From: Aquila chrysaetos chrysaetos | Lineage: Eukaryota; Chordata; Aves; Accipitriformes; Accipitridae | Length of the DNA: 64,000 nucleotides | Direction of reading: 5' to 3' | NCBI RefSeq assembly: GCF_900496995.4 | Contig: NC_044023.1 | Span: 24,250,453-24,314,452, forward strand | In this document: piece after piece, positions 1 through 11,826 of the stretch | How the letters are laid out: each line of letters begins with the position of its first letter | Position numbering within the stretch: position 1 is the first letter of the stretch | Program-made: the position numbers and the translations under genes | The notes under the pieces: generated by a model | The model's input: only the letters and a program-made list of their open reading frames with translations | The model's database searches: none | Told to the model about the DNA's origin: nothing

Positions 1-3000
1 CTAGGGAATAGATCATTAAAACTGAGCTTTAACTTGCAACAGATAGTCAGAAGAGCTAAAAGATGCTCGTGGGATGGAGACATGAAAGGTAGTTTTGTTT
101 TGCTTTTTAAAAAAAGATGAAAGGAGAGCTCTGCTCCAAGCACTGAAGGCAGAGCTGATCCCTTACCCTCACTCCCATCTGGCAGCACTTTCCACTCGCT
201 TGAAATACTCATTCATTTACTTTCCTTGTTACACACGCTAAACTGAGCTGAAGGATTAAAAGCCCCTGAGGTCAGAACTTAAGCACCGAGCCATTCCTCC
301 TGCTTTAACCTATGACTTAATTTACCAGCATCACTTTGTACCTGACTCTCCTCTCTCCCACAGCATACCGCACACTCTCAGAGGACTTGATAGCAAAAGC
401 TCCCAATTTCTCCTCCTTCTTTACTATTCCTTCACTGCAATTCTGGTCAATTTATTTTCATAGGAGCTTTGATTTCTGCAAGCTTTATTGCTGCTTTATT
501 CTTCTCTGCTTGAAAGAAATGTATTTTACTTGCTGGGACCAAGCAGCAGATTATTTATCTGGCTTCTGGAAGGCTTCTAAGTTCATAGCACCAGTCCTTC
601 TAGCCCAGAGGCAGCCCAGGTTTTGGTAATCTATTTTCTAAAAGCAATACTCCCTTTGCAGTCACATATAAGGCTTGGGGGGGGGGGGGGGGGCAATGGT
701 AACTATTTGTTTCTGCAGAGGGAAACTTCTCACAAGGTTTCCTAACAGATGTTCTCAAAATGAAAGATGGGAATTTCAGTGCAGGTGGGCTTCAACTCCC
801 ACAGGCCCCCAGCTCCAACACACACAGAGGAGCAGTGGAGGGAGCAGCACCCACTCCACGCATCAGAGGCAAAGCAAGCATTTCATGGCATCTGTTTTGG
901 AGAAGGTCTGTTCAGCAGAGAACAAGAAGTGACCCGAGCAGCACTGAGCAGGCATGTGCTGCGCTTCCACTGTCGAGCCCTGCCCTGGTCCTGCCGCATC
1001 ACCTCTCCTGCATGTGTAACTCTCCATTTTCCTGGGAGAAAAAAAGCCTTCAAAAGACTTGACATACAGGGAGCATAGGAAAAACACTCCAAGCTAAACA
1101 GAAGAAGTGGAGTCTCCTTCATGTCCTAAGCGGTGCCCGACGGTTTGGGAAGGTTTCAGGATGAGGAGGACCAAGCCACATGCCCAAGCCCTGCTTCTCT
1201 GGTAAGCTCCAGACCAAAATGGTGACCCCAGCAGCAGCCGAGTTGCACCTCCTTCTCTGCCAGTGCTGCAGCACAAAGCTTCGAGAGGAGCTGCTCATAG
1301 AAGGGGAAAGAAAGCATGACAGCAGCAAAGAGCTGAACAAAAGAGGCTTCTCAGTGCAGTGGCCACCAGCAATATCACATTTACAGGGTAGGAGCCATCC
1401 TCTGGTAATGGGCACACCCCAGATTCCTGCACTGGGGTGGGGAGCTGGGTTTTAAAACACCCAAGTGTGCTCCATGCGTGCAGGAGCACTCAATCTGCTC
1501 AGTCTTTTGCGTGAGCCTGAATCCCCTTCCTCCACACGCAGAGCTAGACAGATGTATGGCCAAGGGCTGGCTGAGGGCGACTGCGCTCCCGGGACGAGAG
1601 GACCAGCTGAAGCTTAGGACTTGCCTGGAGCATGGGCAGGCTGGTGCAAGAAAACCTCCGCAAGGAGAAGCCCCTGATCTGGAAGGAGGAATGCATTTGC
1701 TATACAAAAGCTGGACTTTATATTGAAAGGCACAACGACTTTACTGCTGTGCAGCTGATGTGTGAGCTGGTACTAGCGAAAGGCACTGCCAAGAAATTAA
1801 AGGCTGTCTCTTGCATGGCCAGGTTGGGAGAGGGTCTCCACAAGTCAAGCCATGGCCAGCAAATTCTCTCAATGCATCTCTCATCCATATCCATCCCCAG
1901 GGGAGCATTAATATTTGCTAAAACTGCTATTGTTTTATCATCTATACTTAGCAATTAAACTTCTGGTTGTCACTAGTTACCAACAAACTAATATTACTGG
2001 TAGTCCACTGCAGCCTCTGCACACCAGCAGCTTTTACATGGTGTCCCATTCACAGCCTTAAAGTACTCGGAAATAGATTTATTTATAGTAACTACGGTGC
2101 AACAGAATATTCCTCCTCTCTCATTGCTACTTGAGACACTTACTAACTGCACGTTAACCACTACGTGGGTTCACATTTTCCTACTCCCACGCCTGGGACA
2201 GCAAAGCCGCATGCCTGGGTGCAGGCAGCAAGGACCAGCCCAGCCCAAGCCTAAAGACAGCAAGTGACTCACGCTGTTAGAAATCCCACACAAGAGGTGG
2301 GGCAGGGCTCAGCGTGTGCTGATCCCCACGACCACGCTGCTGTCCCTCAGCATGGCCCCGGGTCTCGGGGCAGCCAGCCGAGCCCCCCCAGACCATGGGG
2401 AAGGCAGGTCACCAAACCTCCCCCTTCCCAGCGTAAAGCCTTCCACGTGGGACAGGTCGAGAAAAATGCAGCAGAGCAAATACCTTGTGTCACACTCCTC
2501 CGCCTGTGAGGGGACAGCACTGCCAGGAGCAGCTGTGCCTCCTAAATTCGGCGCTGGTTCCCGGCCAAGCGAGCATCGCTCTTCCATCAGACGGCGGTTA
2601 CTCACGCATGCCGCCTCCGCTCACAGCCCCGCTCACACCAGCAATGTGTTCCCTCAGCTCAGAGGAAGGGAAAAACAGCTTATTTTGCAAAAACACCCTT
2701 CACAATCTAGCTTGAAGTGCTTAGCCATCGCAGTGGTGGTGCTACAAAACTTTGTTAGAGAGCAATTCAGCCGTGACAGAGCAGGTCTGGCCTTAAAGCT
2801 GATGCCCAAAGCTTTGGAGCACGGAGGATTTTTTTACTTGCAACACCAGCCCGTGCTGGGTTTGGGCTCTTCCAGCTGCTGCTGCCAAGGAGGAGCCGGT
2901 GCTGGCACCGCGGATGGAGGGGCAGGTCACCGACTGACCGCGGGCCCGAAAGCCCTGCCGAAGGGCAGAGACCAGCAAGCAGCTTGTCTCAAGCTGGGCT

Positions 3001-4700
3001 CTGGGTACTCCCACACCCGACCAGCTCTGGGCATGTTTTACCACAGGCAGCAGCTCGCTGCCTCCCAGGTGCATTTTAACACTGCAGCTGTGGCTGCTGC
3101 TGCACTCACCCTGCAGGAAGGCAAAGGAATAGGGCCAGACTGAGCCATCCTGCTGGCGAGAGATCCAGGGATGTGGAACTGGTGCTGCTGAAGGGTTTTC
3201 CAGCATCCTTTCACCCAGAGGAACGCAGCCAGGACAGGGTCGCCGATAGGCGCTCCTCTCCAGAAGCAGCCCGCACAGGTTTAAACCCACAACCCCACGC
3301 TCATAACCCTTTACAGAGTTTGTCCCTTCTCCAGAGGTGCCTCCTTTACTTTTGCAATACCCCATGGGTTTGCATGGTTACCTTCCCACTCCCAGTCCTG
3401 CCCTTTCTCTCCCTACAGGAGGAGTCGGGGAGGTCTCTGACAAGCTGCAGTGATCATGGTGTTAGCCACAGATATGTGATACCCCAGGGCATCACCACAT
3501 CTGCTTTCACTAGAGCAGAAATCCCAAGAAAAACAGTTTCCAGACTGAGGTACCACCCCGACTGCAGAAAAAGTACTGAAAAAACACCACAGGCAGCAGC
3601 AGAAATTAGAAGAGTCTGGCAGCCTTCGACCTGCAGTGACACTCAGCCAGGCCCTCGCCGTCACAAGTTCTCAGGGAAAAATGAGTATGCCTGAGAGACC
3701 TGTGACACCTCAGCCAAATGAAAGAACCCAATCCCATTTTTGCACTGTATTATATCAACTCAAAGGGCTGGAACAAAGCCATTGCAGCGCTGAAGGCTCC
3801 CGGCACCAAGCCACATGGGTCTGATAAAGACAGCACTGCACAGACACTGATTTTTTGGAAGGCAGCAGCCTTATGCAGTTAAAATACCTCCCCCCTGCTG
3901 TGCCAGCCGAGCACAGTAGCTCTGAAGCAGCCTCTGCCATGCTCAGCAGTTGTGCAGACACCTCCGGGGCACTGATCCCTCCTCCTTAACAGCCATACAT
4001 CCTTCCCTCTCTACCCCTTCTCACTCTTGCTGTGTTCTATCAGCACAAAAGGTGTGCAGACAGGCTGCCTGCACTGCCTGCGTGAAGGAAAGGAAAAGCA
4101 CGCACCCACAGCACCACCAGACTTGATTTAAACAAATCTTCAGTTTGCAAAAACCAAGAGAGCACTGGAGACATTGATGAGGATTATCAAAATACAGCAC
4201 AAGTTAAATAAACCTTCGTTAATACGCTAAATGTCACTGTGCCCAGTGTTCACGGAGGAGATAGCAGGACCATTAGAGATCTGTGGGTTGGTCTGTTGAT
4301 TTCCTCAAGCTTCTCCGTATGAAAAAGCTGGAATTGAAGGAATCCAAGCTGATACTGTGAGCCGCCTTCTAGGCTCCCGGAGGGATCCCAAGGCTCGCTG
4401 GCTGTCGCAGGACAATGAGGCTTCTCTGGGTGACATTTATAGACACAATTCCTGTCTCCCCTGAGCCACTTCATTTACAGATTTGCAAACAGCAGTCTGC
4501 CTCATCAACAACTATTTCTCTCAGGCTTTTGAGGACTTTTGCCCCAGTTTTGGCATCGTTTCTCCCACGCTGCCTCTCCATGTGAGAGGAAACTCCCACC
4601 CTCACAGCTGGGCTGGGGGGCTGCACACCCACCCCCCTGTGCCACCCTTGCCCCAGCTCGAGGGCTACCAGCCACCCACAGATGTGTGTGTGCCCCCCCC
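1..4700. other. Upstream flank of CAV3, no gene recognised
   Basis: I see no exon here that I can assign to a protein family on either strand. The longest open frames (for example about 275 codons at 2316-3143, plus) have low-complexity composition, no recognisable domain and no convincing splice context. In human the next gene on this side of CAV3 is SSUH2. I searched for its cysteine-rich CxxCxG-type repeats and did not find them, so that gene probably lies outside the window. The stretch contains a 17-base G run at 677-693 and moderately GC-rich sequence at 2.2-3.3 kb. Confidence 0.5.
677..693 (+). repeat. G17 homopolymer run
   Basis: Seventeen consecutive G residues follow an AT-rich stretch. 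It is a simple-sequence tract that can form G-quadruplex-like structures and is prone to length polymorphism and to sequencing or assembly error. No gene is attached to it. Confidence 0.9.
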
Positions 4701-4735
4701 CGAGGTGACAGCGCAGGGGGCTGTCCCCAGCAAAG

Positions 4736-4828
4736 CCCCTTTAAGGGACACTTTAGAGCGGCTGCAGGAAGCACGACATTAATTTTAGCCTGGAGCACTG
4801 CCAGGGGCGCAGGGCTGCAGGGCAGCTG
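4736..4828 (+). promoter_or_regulatory. Putative muscle promoter module of CAV3
   Basis: Three muscle-type motifs lie 120-212 bases upstream of the CAV3 start codon. A CArG-like core (CCTTTAAGG, one base shorter than the SRF consensus) sits within 4736-4747. A perfect MEF2 consensus match, TTAATTTTAG (YTA-W4-TAR), lies at 4779-4788; it is also AT-rich enough to act as a TATA-like element. A CAGCTG E-box of the myogenic bHLH type is at 4823-4828, with another at 4605-4610. CAV3 is muscle-specific in vertebrates and mammalian CAV3 is known to respond to myogenin through a proximal E-box, so the cluster fits the gene. The transcription start itself cannot be read from the sequence. Confidence 0.45.
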
Positions 4829-4947
4829 CAGTGGGCAGCGGGGGGGGCCAGTGCCTCCACACCCTGCCCTCCCCCAGGTCCTCCTCCAGCAGAGCCCCAA
4901 TTCCCTGCCCTGTGACCGTCCGGAGCCAAGCCGGCGGCAGAGCAGCC

Positions 4948-5061
4948 ATGGCAGAGGAACAGACCGAGCTGGAGGAGAGGATCATCATCAAGGACCAGCT
5001 CACCAAGGAGATTGACCTGGTGAACAGAGACCCAAAGCGAATAAACGAGGACGTTGTAAAG
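4948..5061 (+). CDS. CAV3: Caveolin-3, coding exon 1
   Basis: This exon encodes residues 1-38 of caveolin-3, the muscle caveolin that oligomerises to form sarcolemmal caveolae. The ATG at 4948 lies in a good initiation context (AGCCATGG). The encoded N-terminus carries the caveolin-3 segment [18 protein letters not shown] (residues 21-38), close to the human protein. The exon ends in a clean GTAG-type donor directly after the lysine codon (AAG|GTAGGA), so the intron is phase 0. A 114-base first coding exon is also what mammalian CAV3 has. The human protein begins with two methionines and this one with a single Met. The rest of the protein is encoded at 8081-8422 after a 3.0-kb intron. Confidence 0.96.
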
Positions 5062-8000
5062 GTAGGACTTGCTCAGCACTGTGTTTTGGAAGCATCGCTG
5101 CCTCCTTAATGCAATCACTATATTGGTATTGTCATTCTGTATTTGGCTTGACCTCCGCCAGGGCTGTAAGTCCCTGGGATACGTGCCTCCAGAGGTGGCA
5201 TTACCTGGGGCTGCAGGGACGTAACCCGCTACAAGCCACAACCCTGCTGCCAGGAGCACCCAGGAGCTGGCTGGGGGGCTGCGTGGTGTGCATGGCTCCA
5301 ATTCATGCAATACTTCCCATTCCTGGAACGCACTCTCCAACTTCATGGCTGTACCTTGAAAATTTATGGAGCTGCCCTCCTTTGTACCAGTAAGTGGGGG
5401 AGCCAAAAATAAAACAGGGTCAGCCCTTACCACTGATTTGAAAGGAACCTTGAAAGAAGACTGCTAGTCTTCAAGACCTGACAATCAGAGCACCAGAGCA
5501 TTTAGATATGTGTTGTCCTGTTTGGAAGAAGATTGTTTCTCCCACATGGCAGCAGGAAGGTGCAGCAAGCCGCCTCTGTCTATTTTTGATCAAGAGGAGT
5601 GCTCAGCCTGGCTGAGCAGGGAAACATTTTCCCCAATGCTGACCACTGAAGCGTGGTTGCTCCAAGCTTTGTTAGCATTATACCAAAGATAATTTTGGCC
5701 CAAAGGAGAACAGGAGGAGATAGAAGGGTTTTGTTAAAACTGTATTTGGGAGATCAAAGCAGATGACATGCCAGAAGGGGCAGCACGCACTGAGCCTGCT
5801 CTCAAAGGCTTTGTAACAGGCCGTGACCTCGATCACACTGGTGAAATGCAAGCCTGCATTTGTGCATTAAAACACTACTACAGCTAAAATCGTGGCACGG
5901 TCAAATTAAGCCCCCCCAGATGAGCTGTGACAGCGACAGCTGTAGACGGGCACCCCTCCGGCACAGCGAGACGTGCCTGTGACAGCTGCCAGGCACCTCG
6001 GTATCTCCAGCGCATTCCAACAGCACGTCCCACATCCATGCCGCACCGTGCCAGTGCATCTCAACAGCCTTGGCCCGGGGCTCCGAAAGGCGCAGGGCTG
6101 CGGCAGCACCATCCTGCTGCCAGCGCGGCGAGGACCGGGGCAGCCGTCAGCCCGCTCACCCGCAGAGCCAGGCAGCACTCTGGGGCACGCCTGCGTGCTC
6201 CCCAGCTTGGAGATGTCACCAGCCACTACTGGAGGGTAATGCCAGCACCTTCCAGGCCATCCCTAACCCCTCATGCCAGCCCCATTCCCTCCTTTTCCCA
6301 CTGGGAGATCCCTAAAAGCCTATAAGAGGATTTTCAAGCTCACCCACTGAGATGGCCACACTGCTGCTTCATCAGCTTTGGAAGTTCTCAAAGCGTTTGC
6401 TCTAGCTACCTAGCATTCCTCCCACCTTAAAAATAGCACAGCCGATAAGGCTGGGGAGGGAGGGCAGAGCCAGCCCCAGGACAGGGAGCACAACTCACCC
6501 CGTTGCCGCTTGACAGTGTCCCAAACAGAAAGCCAAAGCCTCCCCACTCTCCGGTGGGCAGCAGCACACTCAAAACCACCCTGGGCATTAAAGCACATAA
6601 TGCTCTTAAAAGCACAGCAGGGAGAGAGGCATCCACCAGAGGGAAGCAGGGAAACAGAGTGCTTTGCAGGTTGAAGGGTTTCCGTGGCCATAGATAAACC
6701 CATCCCGAGAATTGTGGTGCAACAGCCAGAATTTGAGACCATATTACAGTTACAGCGGTGGCACTGGCCACAGAAGCTCTGCAGAGCTTTAAAAGCCTCC
6801 TCCCCGGCAAAGCAATAGAGCAACAGAGCGGTACCTGCATTTGCTGGTCCCTGAACACTTTGGGGCAGTGCCCAGGCTCAGCTCAGGATTCAGCCTCTGC
6901 CTCCAGCACTCCTCCAGACCCACTCCTGGTGCACTGTTAGCAAAAGAAGCAGCAAGGCAGAGACTCTTCTCTTATAGCCTGCCACTCCCTTCATTAATTG
7001 ATCCCCTGATGAGCTCGTCAGGCAGTCAGGCAGCTGTGCAGTGACCTGCTGCTCCATCCCCAGCCCACCTGGGCAGCAGGGCTTTCCCAGGAGCTGCTGA
7101 CAGGCGCTCCGGGACCAGCTAACCTGGCTGCTGATTCCTAATCCACGGCAATATTTCTCCCAGTACCTCCTATCCGCTCCAGGAAATTAAAGATGATGCA
7201 GAATGATTTTATGATCAAAGTGCTTCCAAAACCAGAATGGATATTGCAATTTAACATAAATGTACAAACAGACACATTAGCTTCCCAAGAAAAGGCCATG
7301 CTATTTTTCAAGACAAGTAGCTTGGCTCACGTATCCCCTAGAAATGAGTTACACCTCAATGAGATCTGTATGCGTAGTTCAGAGGCTTTTAAGCGTATTT
7401 GTCATTCAGAGACACTCACAATGCCTGCACATAACAGCACTATCCCTGTAAGGGCATGGCTGAGCCGATCTCTCTCCCTCTTCAGACAGAACGCAGACAG
7501 CCAGAATTGAGCACCTCGCCTCTGCATATATAAATAAATAAATCATAAATCGAGAGGGCGGTTGGATTTTTATTAGCACAAACCACCTTCTTGCCAAGCA
7601 GGCAGCCCGTGTCCCTGAATGCTAAAAAAGTGTAGGAATGGGCTCTGGCGAACTCTGGAGTAAACACTCCCATGCACAGCTCCTGCTCCGAGGGCTCGTG
7701 CCTGGCCCCAGCACCTGGAAGCATCCACAGCTCGGGGTTTGGGACCAGGGGACGTGTCCTGGAGCAGCCAAGCCTGGGGTCTCGTGCCGTGGGTTAAGCC
7801 TGCGCACCGCGCTGCCCATGGGCTGAGGCCAGGCTGTGCCGGGAGCCCCGCGCCATCTCCCGCTCCGACCTCTGCCAGGGCAGGGGCTCTCCTGCTGCAT
7901 GGGGGCTTGTCCTTGCTCGGGGGGGGTGCAGGGGAGCCGTCCTCCCCAGCACGGCCCTTGCTCTCCCCAGACCCCTCCATTCGGGCTCTCCTCTCAGGTT

Positions 8001-8080
8001 GCAGCAGATCCTCATCCTTGCCCTGGAGCCCATGTTAATCCCCGCCAAGCCCCCCTTACCTCTGTCTTCTCTCCTCCCAG
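5062..8080 (+). other. CAV3 intron 1
   Basis: This 3019-base intron is bounded by GTAGGA at 5062 and by a pyrimidine-rich acceptor ending CTCCTCCCAG at 8080. It contains several GC-rich patches (about 5.9-6.2 kb and 7.6-8.0 kb) and a more AT-rich part (about 7.14-7.6 kb). An open frame of about 105 codons at 7193-7510 has no recognisable domain. I see no additional exon. First introns of muscle genes often hold enhancers, but nothing here shows that directly. Confidence 0.85.
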
Positions 8081-8422
8081 GTGGACTTTGAGGATGTGAT
8101 AGCTGAGCCTGTGGGAACATACAGCTTTGACGGTGTCTGGAAAACCAGCTACACCACCTTCACCGTCAGCAAGTACTGGTGCTACCGGCTGCTCTCTGCC
8201 ATCCTGGGCATCCCGCTGGCAGTCATCTGGGGCTTCCTCTTTGCCCTCATCTCCTTCTGCCACATCTGGGCAGTGGTGCCCTGCATCAAGAGCTACCTGA
8301 TAGAGATCCAGTGCGTCAGCCGAATCTACTCCCTCTGCATCCACACCTTCTGCGACCCGCTCTTCGAGGCACTCTCCAAGATCTGCAGCAACATCAGAGT
8401 CGCTCTCCGCAAGGAGATCTAG
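8081..8422 (+). CDS. CAV3: Caveolin-3, coding exon 2
   Basis: This exon encodes residues 39-151 and ends at the TAG at 8420-8422, giving a total of 151 residues, the same length as human CAV3. The caveolin signature FEDVIAEP is at residues 41-48. The scaffolding domain (about 55-74, [20 protein letters not shown]) is nearly identical to the human one. The hydrophobic intramembrane hairpin spans about residues 75-104. Cysteines at 106, 116 and 129 match the C-terminal palmitoylation sites known in caveolins. The protein inserts into the cytoplasmic leaflet and oligomerises to coat caveolae in skeletal and cardiac muscle. The acceptor CTCCTCCCAG precedes the first codon GTG (Val39), which is internal and not a start. 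CAV1 is ruled out by the short N-terminus and the CAV3-type core. All key residues are intact. Confidence 0.97.
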   Translation: MDFEDVIAEPVGTYSFDGVWKTSYTTFTVSKYWCYRLLSAILGIPLAVIWGFLFALISFCHIWAVVPCIKSYLIEIQCVSRIYSLCIHTFCDPLFEALSKICSNIRVALRKEI

Positions 8423-8960
8423 GTCCCTACGGCCACCCCAACCAGCCCTCGCACAACCACCCCTCTGCGCAGGTTTCCCTGGCTCCTGCAGCGTGCCCTG
8501 CCCTCGGGCACACGGACACCCGCCCCAGAGACCTGCGCGGTGCGGCAGGGCTCTGCAGCAGTGCTGGCTGCCGGGGATGCTCCCTGCAGATGGAGGCACG
8601 CCGGGCTGCCCCTTCCTCCATCCCAAAGCCAGCAGCTTTAGGAGAAGAGAAGCCCATCGAGGCTCAGCGAGCAGCCCAGGCAGAGCCCTCTGCCCTCCAA
8701 GGACCCCCAGCATCATGCCCTGCTCCTGCGGGAGGGACTGCAGCATCTCCTGAACCACAGCCCTGGGCCACGACCTGCAGCTGCAGAGTGAGAAGCGAGG
8801 GCGCAGAGATGCTGCTGGACAACAGACCAAACCCTGCCTGCTTCTCCATCCCTTCGGTCTAGCATGACACTGAGAGAAATACTCGCATATGAATTATTAT
8901 TTGCTGCAAATAATTGTTGTTGTGGAAGCTTCTGTATTAAATCACGCTGCACAAAAGTTT
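8423..8960 (+). other. CAV3 3' UTR (predicted)
   Basis: The sequence after the stop codon is the presumptive 3' untranslated region. The first plausible poly(A) signal is ATTAAA at 8936-8941, followed after about 50 bases by a T-rich stretch (near 8987-9000) of the kind found downstream of cleavage sites. The end point is inferred. Two AATAAA hexamers further on (10961 and 11121) could give longer transcripts. Confidence 0.5.
8936..8941 (+). terminator. Candidate CAV3 poly(A) signal ATTAAA
   Basis: This common variant hexamer lies about 514 bases after the CAV3 stop and has a T-rich downstream element. It is the first such hexamer in the right orientation that I noticed after the stop. Confidence 0.45.
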
Positions 8961-11284
8961 TATGGATAGAATAGTGAAAACAAACTTTTTTTTCATATCC
9001 GTTTGCATTTCAGCAAAGCTTTGAAATCCAGATCAATTAGTGCATGAAACGTTGTGCCTGCCTTCTGGGAGTATGTGCTGAGCCTGGGCCACAGGCAGCT
9101 GCAAACCCATTTGTGGCAGTTTGACACTCACTACTCAATTATGGGGCATCGTTATGCTTTGTGGTCAGGATTCAACAGGCAGTACGGCATAGGCGGGCGG
9201 CTGTCCTGCGCATCGCCCGCGAGCGCGCTGGGGCTGCAGAGAGGGCAGCCGGGCAGCACCATGGGGAGCAACGAGAACAAACGGCTTTTGGTAACGTCAC
9301 TTGAGAAATGATAAGCTTGGCTCTCAGTCAAGCTTTGGCTTGTTTCTCAGGGAGAATATTTACTACGTGCTTGCTTCTTTGATGCTGAGTAAGCTCTAGC
9401 CTACAGCAATGCATTTATCTTACACGGCGAGGGCTGTCCCTCTGCTCCGTGCCCTGCCCTGCTTTAGCTGCTGTCCTGGCGCTGGGACGGAGCGACCGAG
9501 GCTGCGGGGGGGCAGGACCACGCCGACCCCTCGGGAGGAGACCCGCATCCGACGTGCTGCCTTGCACCCTTCCCTCCAGCCGGTCCCCTCCCAAAGCATC
9601 CCGCGGGGCTCGCCCAGATGTGCGGGGGGGAGCGGAGGAGGGAGCGTCCTCAGGACACTGCCCGCTCCCAGCCGCTCCGGCTCCAGTGAAAACACAGGGA
9701 CCGGGGGAAAAAAAGTCCAATTCGGAGCTATTTCCTCCCCTGTGTTGTCAATTGATTTGTTTAGTCCATCTTCCATGAAGCCGTACTTTAACTTTGAGGC
9801 ACTTAAATGCTTTTTTGGCTCTGGCCTTAAGTGCTTTGCTGAATCAGGGCCCAGGAGGTCTCGTTGTTCAGAGGTTATTCTCAATTGTATTCATGTGCTT
9901 TTTTCCCTCGGCTTCCAACAAAGACTTGGAGCCGAAATCTCTTCTAGTGCCATGCCAAGGACAAGAAAGAGCCAGATTTTCTATTGGTGTTCTTCCAATG
10001 GCTTGGGATTGTGGACTCCCATTATTCCATAGCAATACAGCACCCATGCTCTAGCAACTCCCAGCCTCGAGATGGATGAAGCGATACAAAAAAAAAAAAA
10101 GATATTTAGGTATTTGTAGGGGAAAAAAGTCTCCAAAAACACTTTATCATGAGCATTTTTTAAAGCTTTTTGTGGGAATAAAAATAATTAAAAACAATAC
10201 TGGGATTATACTCTCTTTAATCTTTTTTGTTCTAGTAGTTCACAGCCTGAACCCAAAAAACCTCCAAAATTCTAATCTCCCCAACGCAGTGTTCTATGGG
10301 CTCCCCGCACGTGGAACACACACCGCTCACGTGTCAGCACCTCTATTTTTCTTTTGACCCTTATGAAAAGGTTTTCAGCAGCACGTTCAATATCCTTCCA
10401 CTGCGACAAACCTGGAGCTTCTCTCCCCATCCCCATTTCGCCGCAGCCCGGGGACAGCACGGGAGCTCAGCCACGGGCTGCAGCATCACTCGGCTGGAGA
10501 ACGCAGTATCCCACGAGTGGGGGCACGGCCCCGCCTGCCTGACCCTGAAACCACAGCCAGTAATTGCAACCAGGGCTCGCAAGGCAATGCCCGGCCTCTC
10601 CCAAAGCTTCCTCCTTGCTCTGTGCATCACTCCTGGTAACATCTATCGCCACATTGCCTTTCCTTCCCGGCAGACAGAGAATGCTCCAGGCCCCTGGGTT
10701 CACGATAAAATGGGACGCCCCCCCCCCTCCTTGTTTTGTGCAGGAATTAAATACTGTCAAGGAGAAAGAAGGTGAACATGGGAGGAAAATGCTATATGCT
10801 TTCCTAAGAATATAAACCAGCCTGGTAAAATATGCTGAGACTGAATGTGCTGGGTCGTATTCAGCAAATGTGCTGAGAGCTCACTTGAAGTTACTACAAA
10901 AATGTCAAAGGAATGCCAGGATATGAAAGGTGAAAATGTACCTGTTGATGACAGTGACAAAATAAAGTACACCTTTAAATGCATTTTTCATATTCATTCC
11001 CAAAATGTAAGGCCAAATTGTATTACCCTTTGCATGCAGGCCTTGCTTCTGCACATCCCCCCCAGCTGCAGATCTGGGAGGCAGTGTGAGCAAAGGCAGG
11101 AGCATAGCTTCATGCTATGCAATAAAGTGGTGTGCAGATCTGAAGTGCTTGGTGCAGTACTCGATAGACAAAAGCATCGTTACGCTGAGCGCACTTGGGT
11201 CTTGTGTTCAAAGCGTTGTTTCCCATCGGTTTCCTTCCTTTTCTTAGTCTAGTGTTCCTTCTGCACTTCCCCTCCCACTTTCCA
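8961..11284. other. CAV3-OXTR convergent intergenic region
   Basis: About 2.3 kb separates the predicted 3' ends of the two convergent genes. I see no protein-coding gene. A GC-rich stretch lies at about 9.45-9.7 kb, and an AT-rich tract with runs of A at about 10.08-10.25 kb. Plus-strand AATAAA hexamers are at 10961-10966 and 11121-11126. An open frame at 10845-11252 has no recognisable family. Confidence 0.6.
9791..9853. repeat. Possible ancient amniote interspersed repeat fragment
   Basis: The wording GGCACTTAAATGC ... CTTAAGTGCTTTGCTGAA followed by TCAGGGCCC resembles short, old interspersed repeats that recur in bird, turtle and crocodile genomes. I recognise the pattern from memory and cannot assign a family name. 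It may equally be a unique conserved non-coding element. Confidence 0.25.
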
Positions 11285-11304
11285 TCACAACACAGTGAGA
11301 AAAC

Positions 11305-11310
11305 TTTATT
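11305..11310 (-). terminator. Candidate OXTR poly(A) signal AATAAA
   Basis: The canonical hexamer reads on the minus strand about 1.04 kb after the OXTR stop, with G/T-rich sequence after it. I noticed no earlier AATAAA or ATTAAA on the minus strand in this 3' region. Confidence 0.5.
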
Positions 11311-11802
11311 TACAGATATTTCTTAACAATTAAAAATCCATGCCATAAGCATGAACTTGTGCGTTACAGAGCAAGAAAATTGCATTGGTGTAAAAGACTA
11401 AATGCGATCTGCGGTAAACCCAAAGCAAAAGCTTGGCCTCAGGGGACTCAACAGGAGTTTCTCTGTTAAACCCCACGGAGTCCAGCTGTAATCCCACACA
11501 CCTGCCTTCAGAGAAGCTTTTGAGCACATTCGGCAAACGTGTTATTGCACAGATCCCCTGGCCCTGCCGCCGTGTCCGCTCCCCTGGCTCCTGCTGACCC
11601 GTGTGCCCAGCCTCACACAGCACACGGAGCACAGCTTGGGGGGGTAGGGACACCCGGCCATTAGTGTTGCCCCCCAGGACGCCTGTCCCCAGACCTGTCC
11701 CCGCTGTCCCCCCCCCAGCCCGTGGCGGCAGGACTGCCCTGCTCTGTGCCGGCGGTGCCGCCGGCAGGCCCGGGCTGGGGGAAGCAGGACTGGCACCGAG
11801 CA

Positions 11803-11826
11803 GGGATGCAGGGATGCAGGGATGCA
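11803..11826. repeat. Three-copy tandem repeat of GGGATGCA
   Basis: Three perfect 8-bp units follow each other, then a partial degenerate unit. The tract lies in the predicted OXTR 3' UTR. Confidence 0.85.

Noticed and set aside
2316-3143. 275-codon plus-strand frame upstream of CAV3
   Set aside because: There is no recognisable domain, the amino-acid use is of random GC-rich type, and no splice or promoter context supports a gene.
7193-7510. 105-codon frame in the CAV3 intron
   Set aside because: It has no family resemblance and no flanking splice sites of note, and it is near the length expected by chance.
10845-11252. 135-codon frame between CAV3 and OXTR
   Set aside because: It looks partly protein-like but has no recognisable family. 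Its position in the convergent 3' interval gives no independent support.
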